This document shows positions 10,004-18,683 of a DNA stretch of 57,795 nt, one piece after another (position 1 is the stretch's first letter; every line of letters starts with the position of its first letter). Position numbers and translations under genes: made by a program. Under the pieces are notes generated by a model. The model was not told the DNA's origin, made no database searches, and saw only the letters and a program-made list of their open reading frames with translations. Source of the DNA: Propionibacteriaceae bacterium AM104-82 (lineage in GTDB: Bacteria > Actinomycetota > Actinomycetes > Propionibacteriales > Propionibacteriaceae); NCBI GenBank assembly GCA_027658995.1, contig JAQDQK010000023.1, positions 1 through 57,795 on the forward strand, in the 5' to 3' direction.

Positions 10004-11409
10004 GCAGAACGAACTTCGTGCTCGTTCAGACCGATGACCAGGGTCGGTGGGCTGTTCCTTGGCGCATGCCTGAGTTGCCGATGCCACACCTGGCCGCCTT
10101 TGCCGAGTCGGCTCTGGAACTCGACCAGTTCTACTGCGCGTCGCCGGTGTGCTCACCTTCGCGTGCCTCGGTGCTCACGGGACGGCTGCCCTCCGCCCAT
10201 GGCGTGCACGACTGGATCGTCGGCGCGCGACACCCGGAGACCTGGCCCGACCGATACCTCGAGGGCCAGGCCACCACGCCGGAGGTGCTCGCGCGTGCCG
10301 GATATCAGTGCGCCCTGAGCGGCAAATGGCACCTGGGTGATGCGCGGATTCCCGCCCCCGGCTTCGAGTACTGGTATGCGCACAGGTACGGGGGCAGCGG
10401 GTACTTTGAGGCGCCGATCTGGCGTGAGGGAGAGGCAGCAGAGGAGGAGCGGTACTTCACTCACGCGGTGACGGAGCAGGCGCTCGACTTCCTCGCCACG
10501 CGGGACGACGACCGCCCCTTCTATCTACAGGTCAACTACACCGCTCCGCATCACCCATGGGCCGACAGCCATCTGCCGGAGCATCTCGCACAGGTGGAGG
10601 GCTGCGACTTCGACTCGGTGCCACGGGAAGCACCGCATCCGTGGACCAAGGCGCGCCCCGAGTTCCGGGAGGCGTTCGCAGACCCGGTGCCCCAACTCGC
10701 TGGCTACGCGGCCTCCCTCATCGCGGTGGACGAGGGGTTCGGGCGGATCCTTGCGGAGTTGGATCGGCAGGGGATTGCCGACAACACCGTCGTCGCCTGG
10801 TTCTCCGACAACGGGTTCTCGTGTGGGCATCACGGGATCTGGGGAAAGGGCAACGGCACCTACCCGCTGAACTTCTACGACAACTCTGTTCGGGTCCCGT
10901 GCGTGGTGCGGATGCCCGGGGGTGTCACGGGCGTCTCAGACGAGTTGCTCAGCGCCGCATCCTGGCACGCCACGATCTGTGAACTGGCCGGAGTCGCTCC
11001 GCCCCGCGATGCCTACAGCGTCTCGGAGTCGTTCGCTGACGTGCTCGCTGGCACGCGTGAGGTGCCAAATGACGTGGTGGCGGTTGTCAGTGAGTACGGC
11101 GACGGGCGCATGGTCACGGACGGTCGGTACGTGTTGGTGCTGCGGCGAGGAGGACCGGACGAGCTCTACGACAATGCGGAGGACCCCGAACAACGCCGAA
11201 ACCTGGTCGACGACCCCGGCATGGTCGACGTGAGGGGGCGTCTCGCGACCTCGCTCGCCGACTGGTTCGCGAAGGGGGAGCGGCCGGGCCATTCCGGCCA
11301 AGGCCGATCAGTGACCGGTTATGGACAGTTGCAGCCGGTCAGCAGAGGGCTGCCGGACGACGAATCCTACGTCCAGATCCCAAGTGTCGGGCTGGACGGC
11401 GTGCACTGA
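10000..11409 (+). CDS. Type I sulfatase
   Basis: A 469-aa arylsulfatase-family hydrolase that removes sulfate esters. The signature Cys51-Ser-Pro-Ser-Arg (VCSPSRASVLTGR) marks the cysteine that is converted to formylglycine. Metal-binding residues are visible in TDDQG near the N-terminus and in FSDNGF. The product has no signal peptide, so it probably acts in the cytosol on imported sulfated sugar. GTG 10000 overlaps the permease stop, which places it in the import operon under the ROK regulator. The activating enzyme (FGE or anSME) is not in the window. Confidence 0.92.
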   Translation: MSRTNFVLVQTDDQGRWAVPWRMPELPMPHLAAFAESALELDQFYCASPVCSPSRASVLTGRLPSAHGVHDWIVGARHPETWPDRYLEGQATTPEVLARAGYQCALSGKWHLGDARIPAPGFEYWYAHRYGGSGYFEAPIWREGEAAEEERYFTHAVTEQALDFLATRDDDRPFYLQVNYTAPHHPWADSHLPEHLAQVEGCDFDSVPREAPHPWTKARPEFREAFADPVPQLAGYAASLIAVDEGFGRILAELDRQGIADNTVVAWFSDNGFSCGHHGIWGKGNGTYPLNFYDNSVRVPCVVRMPGGVTGVSDELLSAASWHATICELAGVAPPRDAYSVSESFADVLAGTREVPNDVVAVVSEYGDGRMVTDGRYVLVLRRGGPDELYDNAEDPEQRRNLVDDPGMVDVRGRLATSLADWFAKGERPGHSGQGRSVTGYGQLQPVSRGLPDDESYVQIPSVGLDGVH

Positions 11410-11412
11410 AAG

Positions 11413-11450
11413 AAGGAGCGGTGCCGACCGGTAGGTCGGCACCGCTCCTT
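11413..11450. terminator. Terminator after the sulfatase operon
   Basis: A perfect 17-bp stem (11413-11429 and 11434-11450) with loop GGTA follows the sulfatase stop and faces the convergent small membrane gene. Confidence 0.85.
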
Positions 11451-11475
11451 CCTTAGTTGGGGTCGCGGACGGCTG

Positions 11476-11739
11476 TCAGGCCTTCCGCTTGGTGACCAAT
11501 CCGTAGATGAACAGTACGAGCAGGGCGCCCACGACGGAGAAGATCAGACCCTTGATAGAGAAGATCTCTGCGTAGCTGACACCCAGGAGCGCACCACCCA
11601 GGAAGCCGCCGAGGAGTGCCCCGACGATGCCCAGGATCATGGTGGCGAGCCAGCCGCCGCCTTGTTCACCAGGCAGGATGGCCTTGGCGATAGCCCCTCC
11701 GAGGAGGCCGATGACGATGTATCCAATGATCGTTCCCAT
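11476..11739 (-). CDS. GlsB/YeaQ/YmgE-family small membrane protein
   Basis: An 87-aa hydrophobic protein starting MGTIIGYIVIGLLGGAIAKAILPG, with the glycine-rich repeats of the transglycosylase-associated (GlsB/YeaQ/YmgE) family and about three membrane helices. The family is often stress-induced; its biochemical role is unknown. ATG 11739 is where homologous similarity starts; the frame extends upstream without a better start, and the ribosome site is weak. Confidence 0.88.
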   Translation of the reverse strand: MGTIIGYIVIGLLGGAIAKAILPGEQGGGWLATMILGIVGALLGGFLGGALLGVSYAEIFSIKGLIFSVVGALLVLFIYGLVTKRKA

Positions 11740-11826
11740 GTATCCACCATGCCCGGAAAAGGTGCAGTTGTAAACAACATTGGGCAGATTCGGACCCTGG
11801 TTCACACCTGATGAGTCGCCCTCACA

Positions 11827-11841
11827 TACCCCTAAGGGGTA
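11827..11841. promoter_or_regulatory. Perfect palindrome resembling a CsoR-family operator
   Basis: TACCCCTAAGGGGTA is a perfect inverted repeat (7 + 1 + 7) ending 11 bases before the ATG at 11853. CsoR/CstR-family repressors bind C-tract/G-tract palindromes of this kind. No such regulator gene is in the window. Confidence 0.45.
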
Positions 11842-11852
11842 CGGTCAGGAGC

Positions 11853-12194
11853 ATGGATATCGTCCTCAACATCCTCGTGCTCCTCCACCTCGTCGGCTTC
11901 GCGGCAATGTTCGGCGGCGCCTTCACCCAGATGAAGGGACCCAAGCGGGTCATCAACCCGGCCATCCTGCATGGCACCATCACCCAGGTCGTCACCGGGC
12001 TGGCGCTCGTCGGCATCCATGAGGCTACCGACGGCGAACTCAACCACATCAAGATCGCCGTCAAGTCGGTGGTCCTCATCGTGATCCTGGTCCTCGTCCT
12101 GATCAACAGGAAGAAGGACAACGTCCCCGCGGGGATGTTCTTCGGCATCCTCGGCCTGACGCTGCTCAACGCGGCCATCGCCGTCCTCTGGTGA
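11853..12194 (+). CDS. Four-helix integral membrane protein, unknown function
   Basis: 113 aa with four predicted transmembrane helices (about residues 4-24, 39-55, 66-83 and 92-113) and almost no soluble part. Similar small membrane proteins are common in actinobacteria, but I cannot name a function. The ATG at 11853 is preceded by AGGAG. An upstream in-frame ATG at 11811 would place the G/C palindrome inside the gene and is less likely. That palindrome suggests regulation by a metal- or sulfide-responsive repressor (inference). Confidence 0.8.
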   Translation: MDIVLNILVLLHLVGFAAMFGGAFTQMKGPKRVINPAILHGTITQVVTGLALVGIHEATDGELNHIKIAVKSVVLIVILVLVLINRKKDNVPAGMFFGILGLTLLNAAIAVLW

Positions 12195-12212
12195 AACCCC
12201 GCAACAGATAGC

Positions 12213-12242
12213 AGCGGCGCCCGGCTCAAGCCGGGCGCCGCT
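12213..12242. terminator. Terminator between convergent genes
   Basis: An inverted repeat of up to 14 bp (12213-12226 with 12229-12242) with a very short loop lies after the small membrane gene and before the end of the phospholipase D-type gene. Confidence 0.75.
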
Positions 12243-12287
12243 TGCGTCTGCGGGGGACCCCTGCCGCCCCCGTCGTGAGGAGAGCCG

Positions 12288-13520
12288 TCAGAAGAACGGC
12301 CGCCAGGGGGAGAGGAACATCTCGGTGCCCTTCGCGACCCACGAGCGCGACCTCCATCGGTCCTCGTTCAGTTCGATGCAGTTGGACAGGTCGGTGGCGT
12401 AGATCGACTCCATCTGGGCGGCAAAGTCGCTGTCTGTGACCTCGAGGTTGATCTCGTAGTTGCCCCACAGGCTCAGCCGGTCGAGGTTGGCGGTGCCGAT
12501 CGTCGACCAGTGACCGTCGATCGTGCCCGTCTTGGCGTGCACCATCGCGTCCTGGTACAGGAACAGCCGGATGCCCGACCGCAGCAACTGGTCGTAGAAG
12601 CCCCGCGACAGCCAGTCGGCCACCACGTGGTTGGAGCGCTGCGGGATGATGATCCGCACGTCGACGCCGCGGTTGGCAGCCTCGCGCAGCGCGGCCACGA
12701 AGTCCTCGTCGGGCAGCAGGTAGGCGTGCGTCAGCCAGATCCGCTCCTGGGCCCTGTCGATCGCCTCCAGGTACATGTTGCGGATCGGGTAGACCTGGAT
12801 CCGCGGCGTGTTGCGGTGCACGAGGAGGTGGTTGGCCCAGGTGCGCTGCGGGTTGTCGGTGATGGCCTTGCGGCGGCGACCGAGGTTCTGGTTCCAGAAG
12901 TCGATGAACGCGTTGTCGAGTTCCGCCGCCTCGGGGCCCGTGACGCGGGCGTGGGTGTCGCGCCAGCCCGTCGCGTACAGGTCGCCGATGTTGTAGCCCC
13001 CGATGAAGCCGACCTCTCCGTCGACGCACAGAAGCTTGCGGTGGTCGCGGCCCCACGTCTTCGGCCGCCACGGCACCGGAAGCACCGGGTACAGCAGCGT
13101 GTTGACCTTCTTCGAGATGCCCCGGTAGAACTTCGGCGGCACCACCAGGTTCGCGAACCCGTCCCAGATCGCGTAGACGGCGACGCCCCGCTCCGCCGCG
13201 CGGTTCAGGGCGTCGACGAACTGCTGGCCGACGTCGTCGCCCTTCCAGATGTAGGACTCGAAGTAGACGTGCTCACGGGCCGAGTCGATCGCCTCCAGCA
13301 TCGCCTCGTACAGGTACTCGCCGTAGGTGTAGATGGTCACCTCGTCGCGCTGGACCGGCACCGGGGCGTTGTGCGTGATGGGGAAGCGGCGCAGCTTGCG
13401 CTTCTTCTTGCGCAGCGACTCGACAAGCGTCATTGTCACCATGGCAAGGAGTTGGAGGATCAGCACCGACGCAGTGACACGGTTGAGGATCCGGCCTGCC
13501 TTGGCGAGGGTGGAGCGCAT
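12288..13520 (-). CDS. Phospholipase D-family protein (cardiolipin synthase-like)
   Basis: A 410-aa protein with an N-terminal membrane segment (about residues 12-32) and two PLD catalytic motifs: HRKLLCVD and HAKTGTID, each HxKxxxxD. Two HKD motifs in one chain are typical of cardiolipin synthases, which join phosphatidylglycerol units at the membrane; other phosphatidyltransferases remain possible. ATG 13520 follows TAAGCT by seven bases, so the transcript is probably leaderless. It is divergent from pcrA. Confidence 0.9.
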   Translation of the reverse strand: MRSTLAKAGRILNRVTASVLILQLLAMVTMTLVESLRKKKRKLRRFPITHNAPVPVQRDEVTIYTYGEYLYEAMLEAIDSAREHVYFESYIWKGDDVGQQFVDALNRAAERGVAVYAIWDGFANLVVPPKFYRGISKKVNTLLYPVLPVPWRPKTWGRDHRKLLCVDGEVGFIGGYNIGDLYATGWRDTHARVTGPEAAELDNAFIDFWNQNLGRRRKAITDNPQRTWANHLLVHRNTPRIQVYPIRNMYLEAIDRAQERIWLTHAYLLPDEDFVAALREAANRGVDVRIIIPQRSNHVVADWLSRGFYDQLLRSGIRLFLYQDAMVHAKTGTIDGHWSTIGTANLDRLSLWGNYEINLEVTDSDFAAQMESIYATDLSNCIELNEDRWRSRSWVAKGTEMFLSPWRPFF

Positions 13521-13527
13521 GCCCGAC

Positions 13528-13533
13528 AGCTTA
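13528..13533 (-). promoter_or_regulatory. -10 element of the PLD-family gene, leaderless start
   Basis: On the minus strand TAAGCT ends seven bases before the ATG at 13520, with no Shine-Dalgarno sequence between. Confidence 0.45.
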
Positions 13534-13576
13534 CCGACGCACCCGTCCGCGGCGCGGTCCAGGGGGCCAGGGCAGG

Positions 13577-13582
13577 TAGGCT
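13577..13582 (+). promoter_or_regulatory. -10 element of pcrA, near-leaderless start
   Basis: TAGGCT lies 11 bases before ATG 13594, giving a predicted 5' leader of only a few bases. There is no Shine-Dalgarno sequence. Confidence 0.4.
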
Positions 13583-13593
13583 TGGCAACCGAC

Positions 13594-16011
13594 ATGAGCG
13601 ACTCCCTTTTTCCCGATCTCTTCGCCGCGTTCCAGCCCGACGAGGCGGCGCCACCTCCGCGACGCGACCCCGAGGCGCGGGAGCCGAAGGGACCGATGAA
13701 GAAGGTCCCGGTCGAGGAACTGCTCGAGGGGCTGAACCCGCCGCAGCGCGAGGCCGTCGTCCATGAGGGCGGCCCTGTGCTGGTGGTCGCGGGCGCGGGC
13801 TCGGGCAAGACGCGGGTCCTGACCCGACGCATCGCCTACCTGGTCTCGGAGCGGGGCGTGCACCCCGGATCGATCCTGGCGATCACGTTCACCAACAAGG
13901 CAGCGGCCGAGATGCGCCAGCGCGTCATCGACGTGGTCGGCAACCGCGCGAAGCTGATGTGGGTCTCTACGTTCCACTCGGCCTGCGTGCGGATCCTGCG
14001 CAGCGACATCGACCGCTTCGGCATCTCGAAGACCTTCTCCATCTACGACGACGCCGACGCCAAGCGCCTGATGTCGCTCGTGCTTCGCGACATGGAGGTC
14101 GACCCGAAGCGCTTCCCGGTGCGTGCCGTGATGAACGCCGTCAGCAACTTCAAGAACGAGCTGATCGACCACGAGACCGCCTCCTCCGAGGCGGCGGGCC
14201 CTCAGCAGCAGACCTATGCCGAGGCCTACCGCGAGTACCAGCGCCGCCTGGAGGCGGCCAACGCGCTCGACTTCGACGACCTCATCATGACAACCGTCTT
14301 CCTGATGCGAGCCTTCCCCGACGTGCGCGAGAAGTACCGCCGCCGGTTCCGCCAGGTGCTCGTCGACGAGTACCAGGACACCAACCACGCGCAGTACGCC
14401 CTGATCCGCGAACTGTGCGGCGAGGAGGGTGACGGCGTCGTCGAGGGCACGCCGATGGTCGAGCCGGCCGAGCTGATGGTGGTCGGCGACTCCGACCAGT
14501 CGATCTACGCCTTCCGCGGCGCCACGATCCGCAACATCCTCGATTTCGAGAAGGACTTCCCGGGCGCCGAGACCATTGTGCTCGACCAGAACTACCGCTC
14601 GAGCCAGAACGTGCTGACCGCCGCGAACTCCGTCATCTCCCGCAACCAGGGCAGGCGCGAGAAGCGGCTGTGGTCGGACCTCGGCGAGGGCGAACTGATC
14701 GTCGGCTGGGTCGCAGACACCGAACACGACGAGGCCCAGTTCGTCGCGGAGGAGATCGACCGGCTGTCCGACCAGGGCGTCAGCCAGTACGGCGACACTG
14801 CGGTGTTCTACCGCACCAACGCCCAGTCGCGCGCCTTCGAGGAGGTGTTCATCCGCGTCGGCATGCCGTACAAGGTCGTCGGCGGGGTGCGCTTCTACGA
14901 GCGCCGCGAGATCCGCGACGCGATCGCCTACCTGCGCGCCATCGTCAACCCGGCAGACGACGTGTCGGTGCGACGCATCCTGAACGTGCCGAAGCGCGGC
15001 ATCGGGGACCGCGCGGAGGCAGCCGTGTCGTCGCTTGCGGCGGGGGAGCGCAGCACCTTCTTCGACGCGCTGCGGCGCGCCTCCGAGGCGCCCGGGCTTG
15101 CGACCAGGTCGCTCAAACAGATCCAGGGCTTCGTCGACGTGATGAACATGCACCGCGGGATGGTCGCGCAGGGCAAGCCTGCCGACGAGGTGCTCACGTC
15201 GATCCTGAAGGAGTCCGGCTACCTGCCCGAACTCGAGGCCTCCACCGACCCGCAGGACCTCACCCGCATCGAGAACCTGGTCGAACTGGTCTCCGTCGCG
15301 GCCGAGTTCGTGGCCAATGCCAACACCATCGACCTCGACGAGCAGGCCGTCGGCCTCGCGGCCGGAATGCCGGAGCCGGACGACTCGCTCGCCGCGTTCC
15401 TGGAGCGCATCGCGCTCGTCGCCGACTCCGACCAGGTGCCCGAACACGAGGAGGGCAAGGGCGTCGTCACGCTGATGACCCTGCACACCGCAAAGGGCCT
15501 CGAGTTCGACACGGTCTTCCTGACGGGCATGGAGGAGGGCATGTTCCCCCACATGCGCGCCCTGACCGATCCGGACGAACTGGAGGAGGAGCGCCGTCTC
15601 GCCTACGTCGGCATCACCCGCGCGCGCAAGAGGCTCTACCTCAGCCGATCCCAGGTACGCGTCACCTTCGGGGCGCCCACGTACAACCCGTCGTCGCGGT
15701 TCCTCGACGAGATCCCGCACCACGTGCTCGACTGGCGTCGCACCGCGGCCGCCACCACCACGTGGGCCGCGTCGTCGGCGACCAGGAACCGGCAGACGAG
15801 CTCCTCGCTGCATTCGTTCGGCAAGGGCTCCGCGCCCGTCAAGACCGTCACCCAGGTCGACATCGGCGACCGCGTGCTGCACGCCAGTTTCGGGATGGGG
15901 ACGGTGCTCGCCGTCAACGGCGTCGGGGACGCGGCAAAGGCCGACGTCGACTTCGGCTCCGGAGGCACGAAGCGGCTGAGCCTCAAACACGCGCCCATGG
16001 AGAAGCTCTGA
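13594..16011 (+). CDS. pcrA: ATP-dependent 3'-5' DNA helicase PcrA/UvrD
   Basis: An 805-aa superfamily 1A helicase for DNA repair and replication. Walker A is AGAGSGKT (about residue 70). Walker B is LVDEYQDTN, with GDSDQSIYAFRGA (motif III) and the C-terminal motifs TLHTAKGLEFD and EERRLAYVGITRARKRLYL. The C-terminus carries the Tudor-like PcrA domain (VLHASFGMGTVLAVNG), which contacts RNA polymerase in homologues. The start is set at MSDSLFPDLFAAF, right after a -10 element. It is the first gene of the conserved pcrA-sucCD-purNH block (Rv0949 in M. tuberculosis). Confidence 0.96.
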   Translation: MSDSLFPDLFAAFQPDEAAPPPRRDPEAREPKGPMKKVPVEELLEGLNPPQREAVVHEGGPVLVVAGAGSGKTRVLTRRIAYLVSERGVHPGSILAITFTNKAAAEMRQRVIDVVGNRAKLMWVSTFHSACVRILRSDIDRFGISKTFSIYDDADAKRLMSLVLRDMEVDPKRFPVRAVMNAVSNFKNELIDHETASSEAAGPQQQTYAEAYREYQRRLEAANALDFDDLIMTTVFLMRAFPDVREKYRRRFRQVLVDEYQDTNHAQYALIRELCGEEGDGVVEGTPMVEPAELMVVGDSDQSIYAFRGATIRNILDFEKDFPGAETIVLDQNYRSSQNVLTAANSVISRNQGRREKRLWSDLGEGELIVGWVADTEHDEAQFVAEEIDRLSDQGVSQYGDTAVFYRTNAQSRAFEEVFIRVGMPYKVVGGVRFYERREIRDAIAYLRAIVNPADDVSVRRILNVPKRGIGDRAEAAVSSLAAGERSTFFDALRRASEAPGLATRSLKQIQGFVDVMNMHRGMVAQGKPADEVLTSILKESGYLPELEASTDPQDLTRIENLVELVSVAAEFVANANTIDLDEQAVGLAAGMPEPDDSLAAFLERIALVADSDQVPEHEEGKGVVTLMTLHTAKGLEFDTVFLTGMEEGMFPHMRALTDPDELEEERRLAYVGITRARKRLYLSRSQVRVTFGAPTYNPSSRFLDEIPHHVLDWRRTAAATTTWAASSATRNRQTSSSLHSFGKGSAPVKTVTQVDIGDRVLHASFGMGTVLAVNGVGDAAKADVDFGSGGTKRLSLKHAPMEKL

Positions 16012-16197
16012 CGCCGCACTGAGTGGCACCTCTGACCATTGCGGCGTCGGGGTGGCAGGGACGGCAGGGCAGGCGGCTGGACGGGGCGTTGAGCAGCATC
16101 CGCGCCTCGTTGCGGATGCGAGCGCTAACAGGTGGCCGAGTCGCCATCGAACACCGACTACTGCTCAACGCCAGACCCAGCTCGCGCCCCAGGGCAA

Positions 16198-16233
16198 GAG
16201 AATGGCCCGGTGGAGAACCACCGGGCCATTCTC
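16198..16233. terminator. Bidirectional terminator between pcrA and the M23 peptidase gene
   Basis: A perfect 16-bp stem (16198-16213 and 16218-16233) with loop AGAA. The rest of the 16012-16251 gap holds only an 8-bp hairpin (16096-16103 with 16112-16119) and no credible gene. Confidence 0.85.
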
Positions 16234-16251
16234 AACATGAGTGGGCTCAGA

Positions 16252-17319
16252 TCAGCGGACGCCGAGCGAGCGCAGGAACGTCATCGGGTTCGAGGCCTCG
16301 TAGACCTTGCCCGGGGTGACGCCCGGCTTGTAGTACTCCATGTGCAGGTGGGGGCCGAAGGTGCGACCCGACATGCCCACGTAGCCGATCAACTGGCCGG
16401 GCTTGACGGTCTGGCCGGTGCTGACGACCTTGCGGCTCATGTGGGCGTACAGCGTCGAGCCGCCGTTGCCGTGCCGGATCACCACGTTGGTGCCTGCCCA
16501 GCCGCCTGCGGTGGGGCTCAGCACGACGCCCGAGGCGACGGCGTAGATGGGGGTGCCGACCGGGGCCGGGAAGTCCTGGCCGGTGTGGTAGCGCGACCAC
16601 GAGCCGGTCTGGCCGAAGCTGGCGCCGATGCGGTAGCCGCTCTTCAGCGGCATCGAGCCGCCGGTGGAGCTGAGGTTCTCGATGTCCTCGTCGCTGATGT
16701 CGGAGTTGGCGACCTCGCCGGACTTGGAATCGCTCTTCGAACCGCTCTTTGAACCGCTGTTCTTGGCGGCCTCGGCGGCCTTGCGGGCCTCCTCGAGGCG
16801 ACGGGCGGCCTCCTCGGCCTCCTTCTTCAGCTTCGCGCTCTGCGCGTCGACGAGCTTCATGTCCTCGTCCATCAGGCGCTGACGCTCTTCCGCGGTCATC
16901 GCGGTGTAGGCCTTGACGGCGTCCTCGGCGGCGACGCCCATGTTGGCGGCGCGCTCCTTGGCGTTCTCGTCGGCGACGGCCTCGCCAAGGTTCGAGCGGA
17001 CGGAGTTGCGGCTGACCTCTTCGGTGCGATCGGCGAACCCGTCCTCGACGGCGGCCACCGCGGCGGCGGGCACTGCGACGGCCGCTTCCGGGTTCTCCGC
17101 GGAGGTGTCGAGGTTCGTGCCACGGTTCGCGAAGGCGAACGTGAAGAGCGTTGCTGCCGCTACGGCGCCTGCGACGCTGAAGGCGACCAACTTCTTGCTG
17201 AGACCAAATGCAAGGGCTCCACGGCGTGCCCGGCTCGGTGCGCTGACACCGAGTTCGGCAACGTCGTCAAAGTCGACCTCTGCTGCGCGCTTGGCGTTGC
17301 GCTGTGCGGTGTCGTTCAC
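16252..17319 (-). CDS. M23-family peptidoglycan metallopeptidase, membrane-anchored
   Basis: A 355-aa protein with a short cytoplasmic N-terminus, one membrane segment (about residues 43-65), a long charged coiled-coil region (about 110-205) and a Ser/Lys-rich linker. The C-terminal LytM/M23 domain shows zinc ligands in YHTGQDF and PHLHMEYY. It would cleave peptidoglycan cross-bridges, or act as an amidase activator like EnvC/NlpD. It starts at GTG 17319 with AGGAG upstream. It occupies the position of Rv0950c, between pcrA and sucC and divergent from sucC. Confidence 0.92.
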   Translation of the reverse strand: MNDTAQRNAKRAAEVDFDDVAELGVSAPSRARRGALAFGLSKKLVAFSVAGAVAAATLFTFAFANRGTNLDTSAENPEAAVAVPAAAVAAVEDGFADRTEEVSRNSVRSNLGEAVADENAKERAANMGVAAEDAVKAYTAMTAEERQRLMDEDMKLVDAQSAKLKKEAEEAARRLEEARKAAEAAKNSGSKSGSKSDSKSGEVANSDISDEDIENLSSTGGSMPLKSGYRIGASFGQTGSWSRYHTGQDFPAPVGTPIYAVASGVVLSPTAGGWAGTNVVIRHGNGGSTLYAHMSRKVVSTGQTVKPGQLIGYVGMSGRTFGPHLHMEYYKPGVTPGKVYEASNPMTFLRSLGVR

Positions 17320-17367
17320 CTGACTCCTGACGTCACATGGTCATCCCTGCGGGATCTTCCGTTGGGA

Positions 17368-17395
17368 ACCTTAACAGTTCTCAGGATTCTCTCAA
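17368..17395 (-). promoter_or_regulatory. Candidate promoter of the M23 peptidase gene
   Basis: On the minus strand TTGAGA (17395-17390) and TAAGGT (17373-17368) are 16 bases apart, upstream of the GTG at 17319. Confidence 0.4.
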
Positions 17396-17434
17396 AATCG
17401 GGTCAGGTTAAGCGTGCGGTCCCGCTCAAGAAGC

Positions 17435-17465
17435 TTGTCCGGATGCATCAGAGGGCGGGTAGTCT
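17435..17465 (+). promoter_or_regulatory. Candidate promoter of sucCD
   Basis: TTGTCC (17435-17440) and TAGTCT (17460-17465), 19 bases apart. This leaves a leader of about 30 bases containing the AAAGGA ribosome site of sucC. Confidence 0.4.
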
Positions 17466-17501
17466 TGCGGCCGTAGTCACCAACTCACTCAAAGGAACAC
17501 T

Positions 17502-18677
17502 GTGGATCTCTTGGAGTACCAAGCGCGTGACCTGTTCGAGCGGAGCGGGGTTCCCGTGCTGCCCGGAAAGACGGCCACAACGCCCGACGAAGCTGTCGCG
17601 GCCTATCAGGGGCTGGGCGCCGACCTCGCCGTCATCAAGGCACAGGTGCGCACGGGAGGACGTGGAAAGGCGGGCGGCGTCAAGCTTGCCCGCGGCCCGG
17701 AGGCCGTCGCCAAGACGGCTGAGGACATCCTGAACCTCACCATCAAGGACCATCCGGTCGAGGTCGTGATGCTCAGCCCGGGCGCCGACATCGCAGAGGA
17801 GTTCTACTTCTCCATCCTGCTCGACCGCGCAGCGGGCGGATACCTCGCCATGTGCAGCATCGAGGGTGGCGTCGAGATCGAGACCCTCGCCGTCGAACGG
17901 CCCGAGGCGCTCGTCAAGGTGCCGCTCGACCCGGTCGAGGGCATCACCCCCTCCGTGGCGCAGCGCATCGTCGCCGAGGCGGGATTCCTGCCTGAGGACC
18001 ACGAGGCGGTCGGCGCGGTGCTGCAGAAGCTGTGGGAGGTGTTCCGCGACGCGGACGCTACCCTCGTGGAGGTCAACCCGCTGGTCAAGACCGGCGACGG
18101 GCGCATCATCGCCCTCGACGGCAAGATCACCCTCGACGACAACGCCGAGTTCCGCCACCCCGACTGGGAGGCCTACGACGAGAACACCGGAGCGGTCGAC
18201 CTGGAGAAGCAGGCCCGCGAACTCGACCTCAACTACGTCAAGCTCGACGGCACCGTCGGCGTGATCGGCAACGGCGCGGGCCTCGTGATGAGCACCCTCG
18301 ACGTGGTCGCAGCGGCGGGCGCCGACCTGCCCGGCTCCCCGAAGCCGGCCAACTTCCTCGACATCGGCGGCGGCGCGTCAGCGGCCGTGATGGCCAACGG
18401 GCTGCGCATCATCATGAGCGACCCGCAGGTGAAGTCGGTCTTCGTCAACGTGTTCGGCGGCATCACCGCGTGCAGCGACGTCGCCAACGGCATCGTCAAC
18501 GCGCTCGAGATGCTCGGCGACGAGGCGAGGCTTCCGATCGTGGTGCGTCTCGACGGCAACTCGGTCGAGGTCGGCAAGGCGATCCTCGCCGAGGCCAACC
18601 ACCCGCTGATCACCGTCAAGAACACCATGGACGACGCGGCCCGCACCGCCGCCCGCCTCGCCTCCGAAGGGAACTGA
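17502..18677 (+). CDS. sucC: Succinyl-CoA ligase, beta subunit
   Basis: A 391-aa ATP-grasp subunit of the TCA-cycle enzyme that interconverts succinyl-CoA and succinate with formation of ATP or GTP. The N-terminus [19 protein letters not shown] and the loop [14 protein letters not shown] are family-typical, as is [20 protein letters not shown] near the C-terminus. The start codon is GTG 17502 with AAAGGA upstream. It is six bases upstream of sucD and must be co-transcribed with it. It corresponds to Rv0951. Confidence 0.97.
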   Translation: MDLLEYQARDLFERSGVPVLPGKTATTPDEAVAAYQGLGADLAVIKAQVRTGGRGKAGGVKLARGPEAVAKTAEDILNLTIKDHPVEVVMLSPGADIAEEFYFSILLDRAAGGYLAMCSIEGGVEIETLAVERPEALVKVPLDPVEGITPSVAQRIVAEAGFLPEDHEAVGAVLQKLWEVFRDADATLVEVNPLVKTGDGRIIALDGKITLDDNAEFRHPDWEAYDENTGAVDLEKQARELDLNYVKLDGTVGVIGNGAGLVMSTLDVVAAAGADLPGSPKPANFLDIGGGASAAVMANGLRIIMSDPQVKSVFVNVFGGITACSDVANGIVNALEMLGDEARLPIVVRLDGNSVEVGKAILAEANHPLITVKNTMDDAARTAARLASEGN

Positions 18678-18683
18678 GACAAG

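Noticed and set aside
16012..16251. Small gene between pcrA and the M23 peptidase gene
   Set aside because: The open frames there have no ribosome site and cross the terminator stem.
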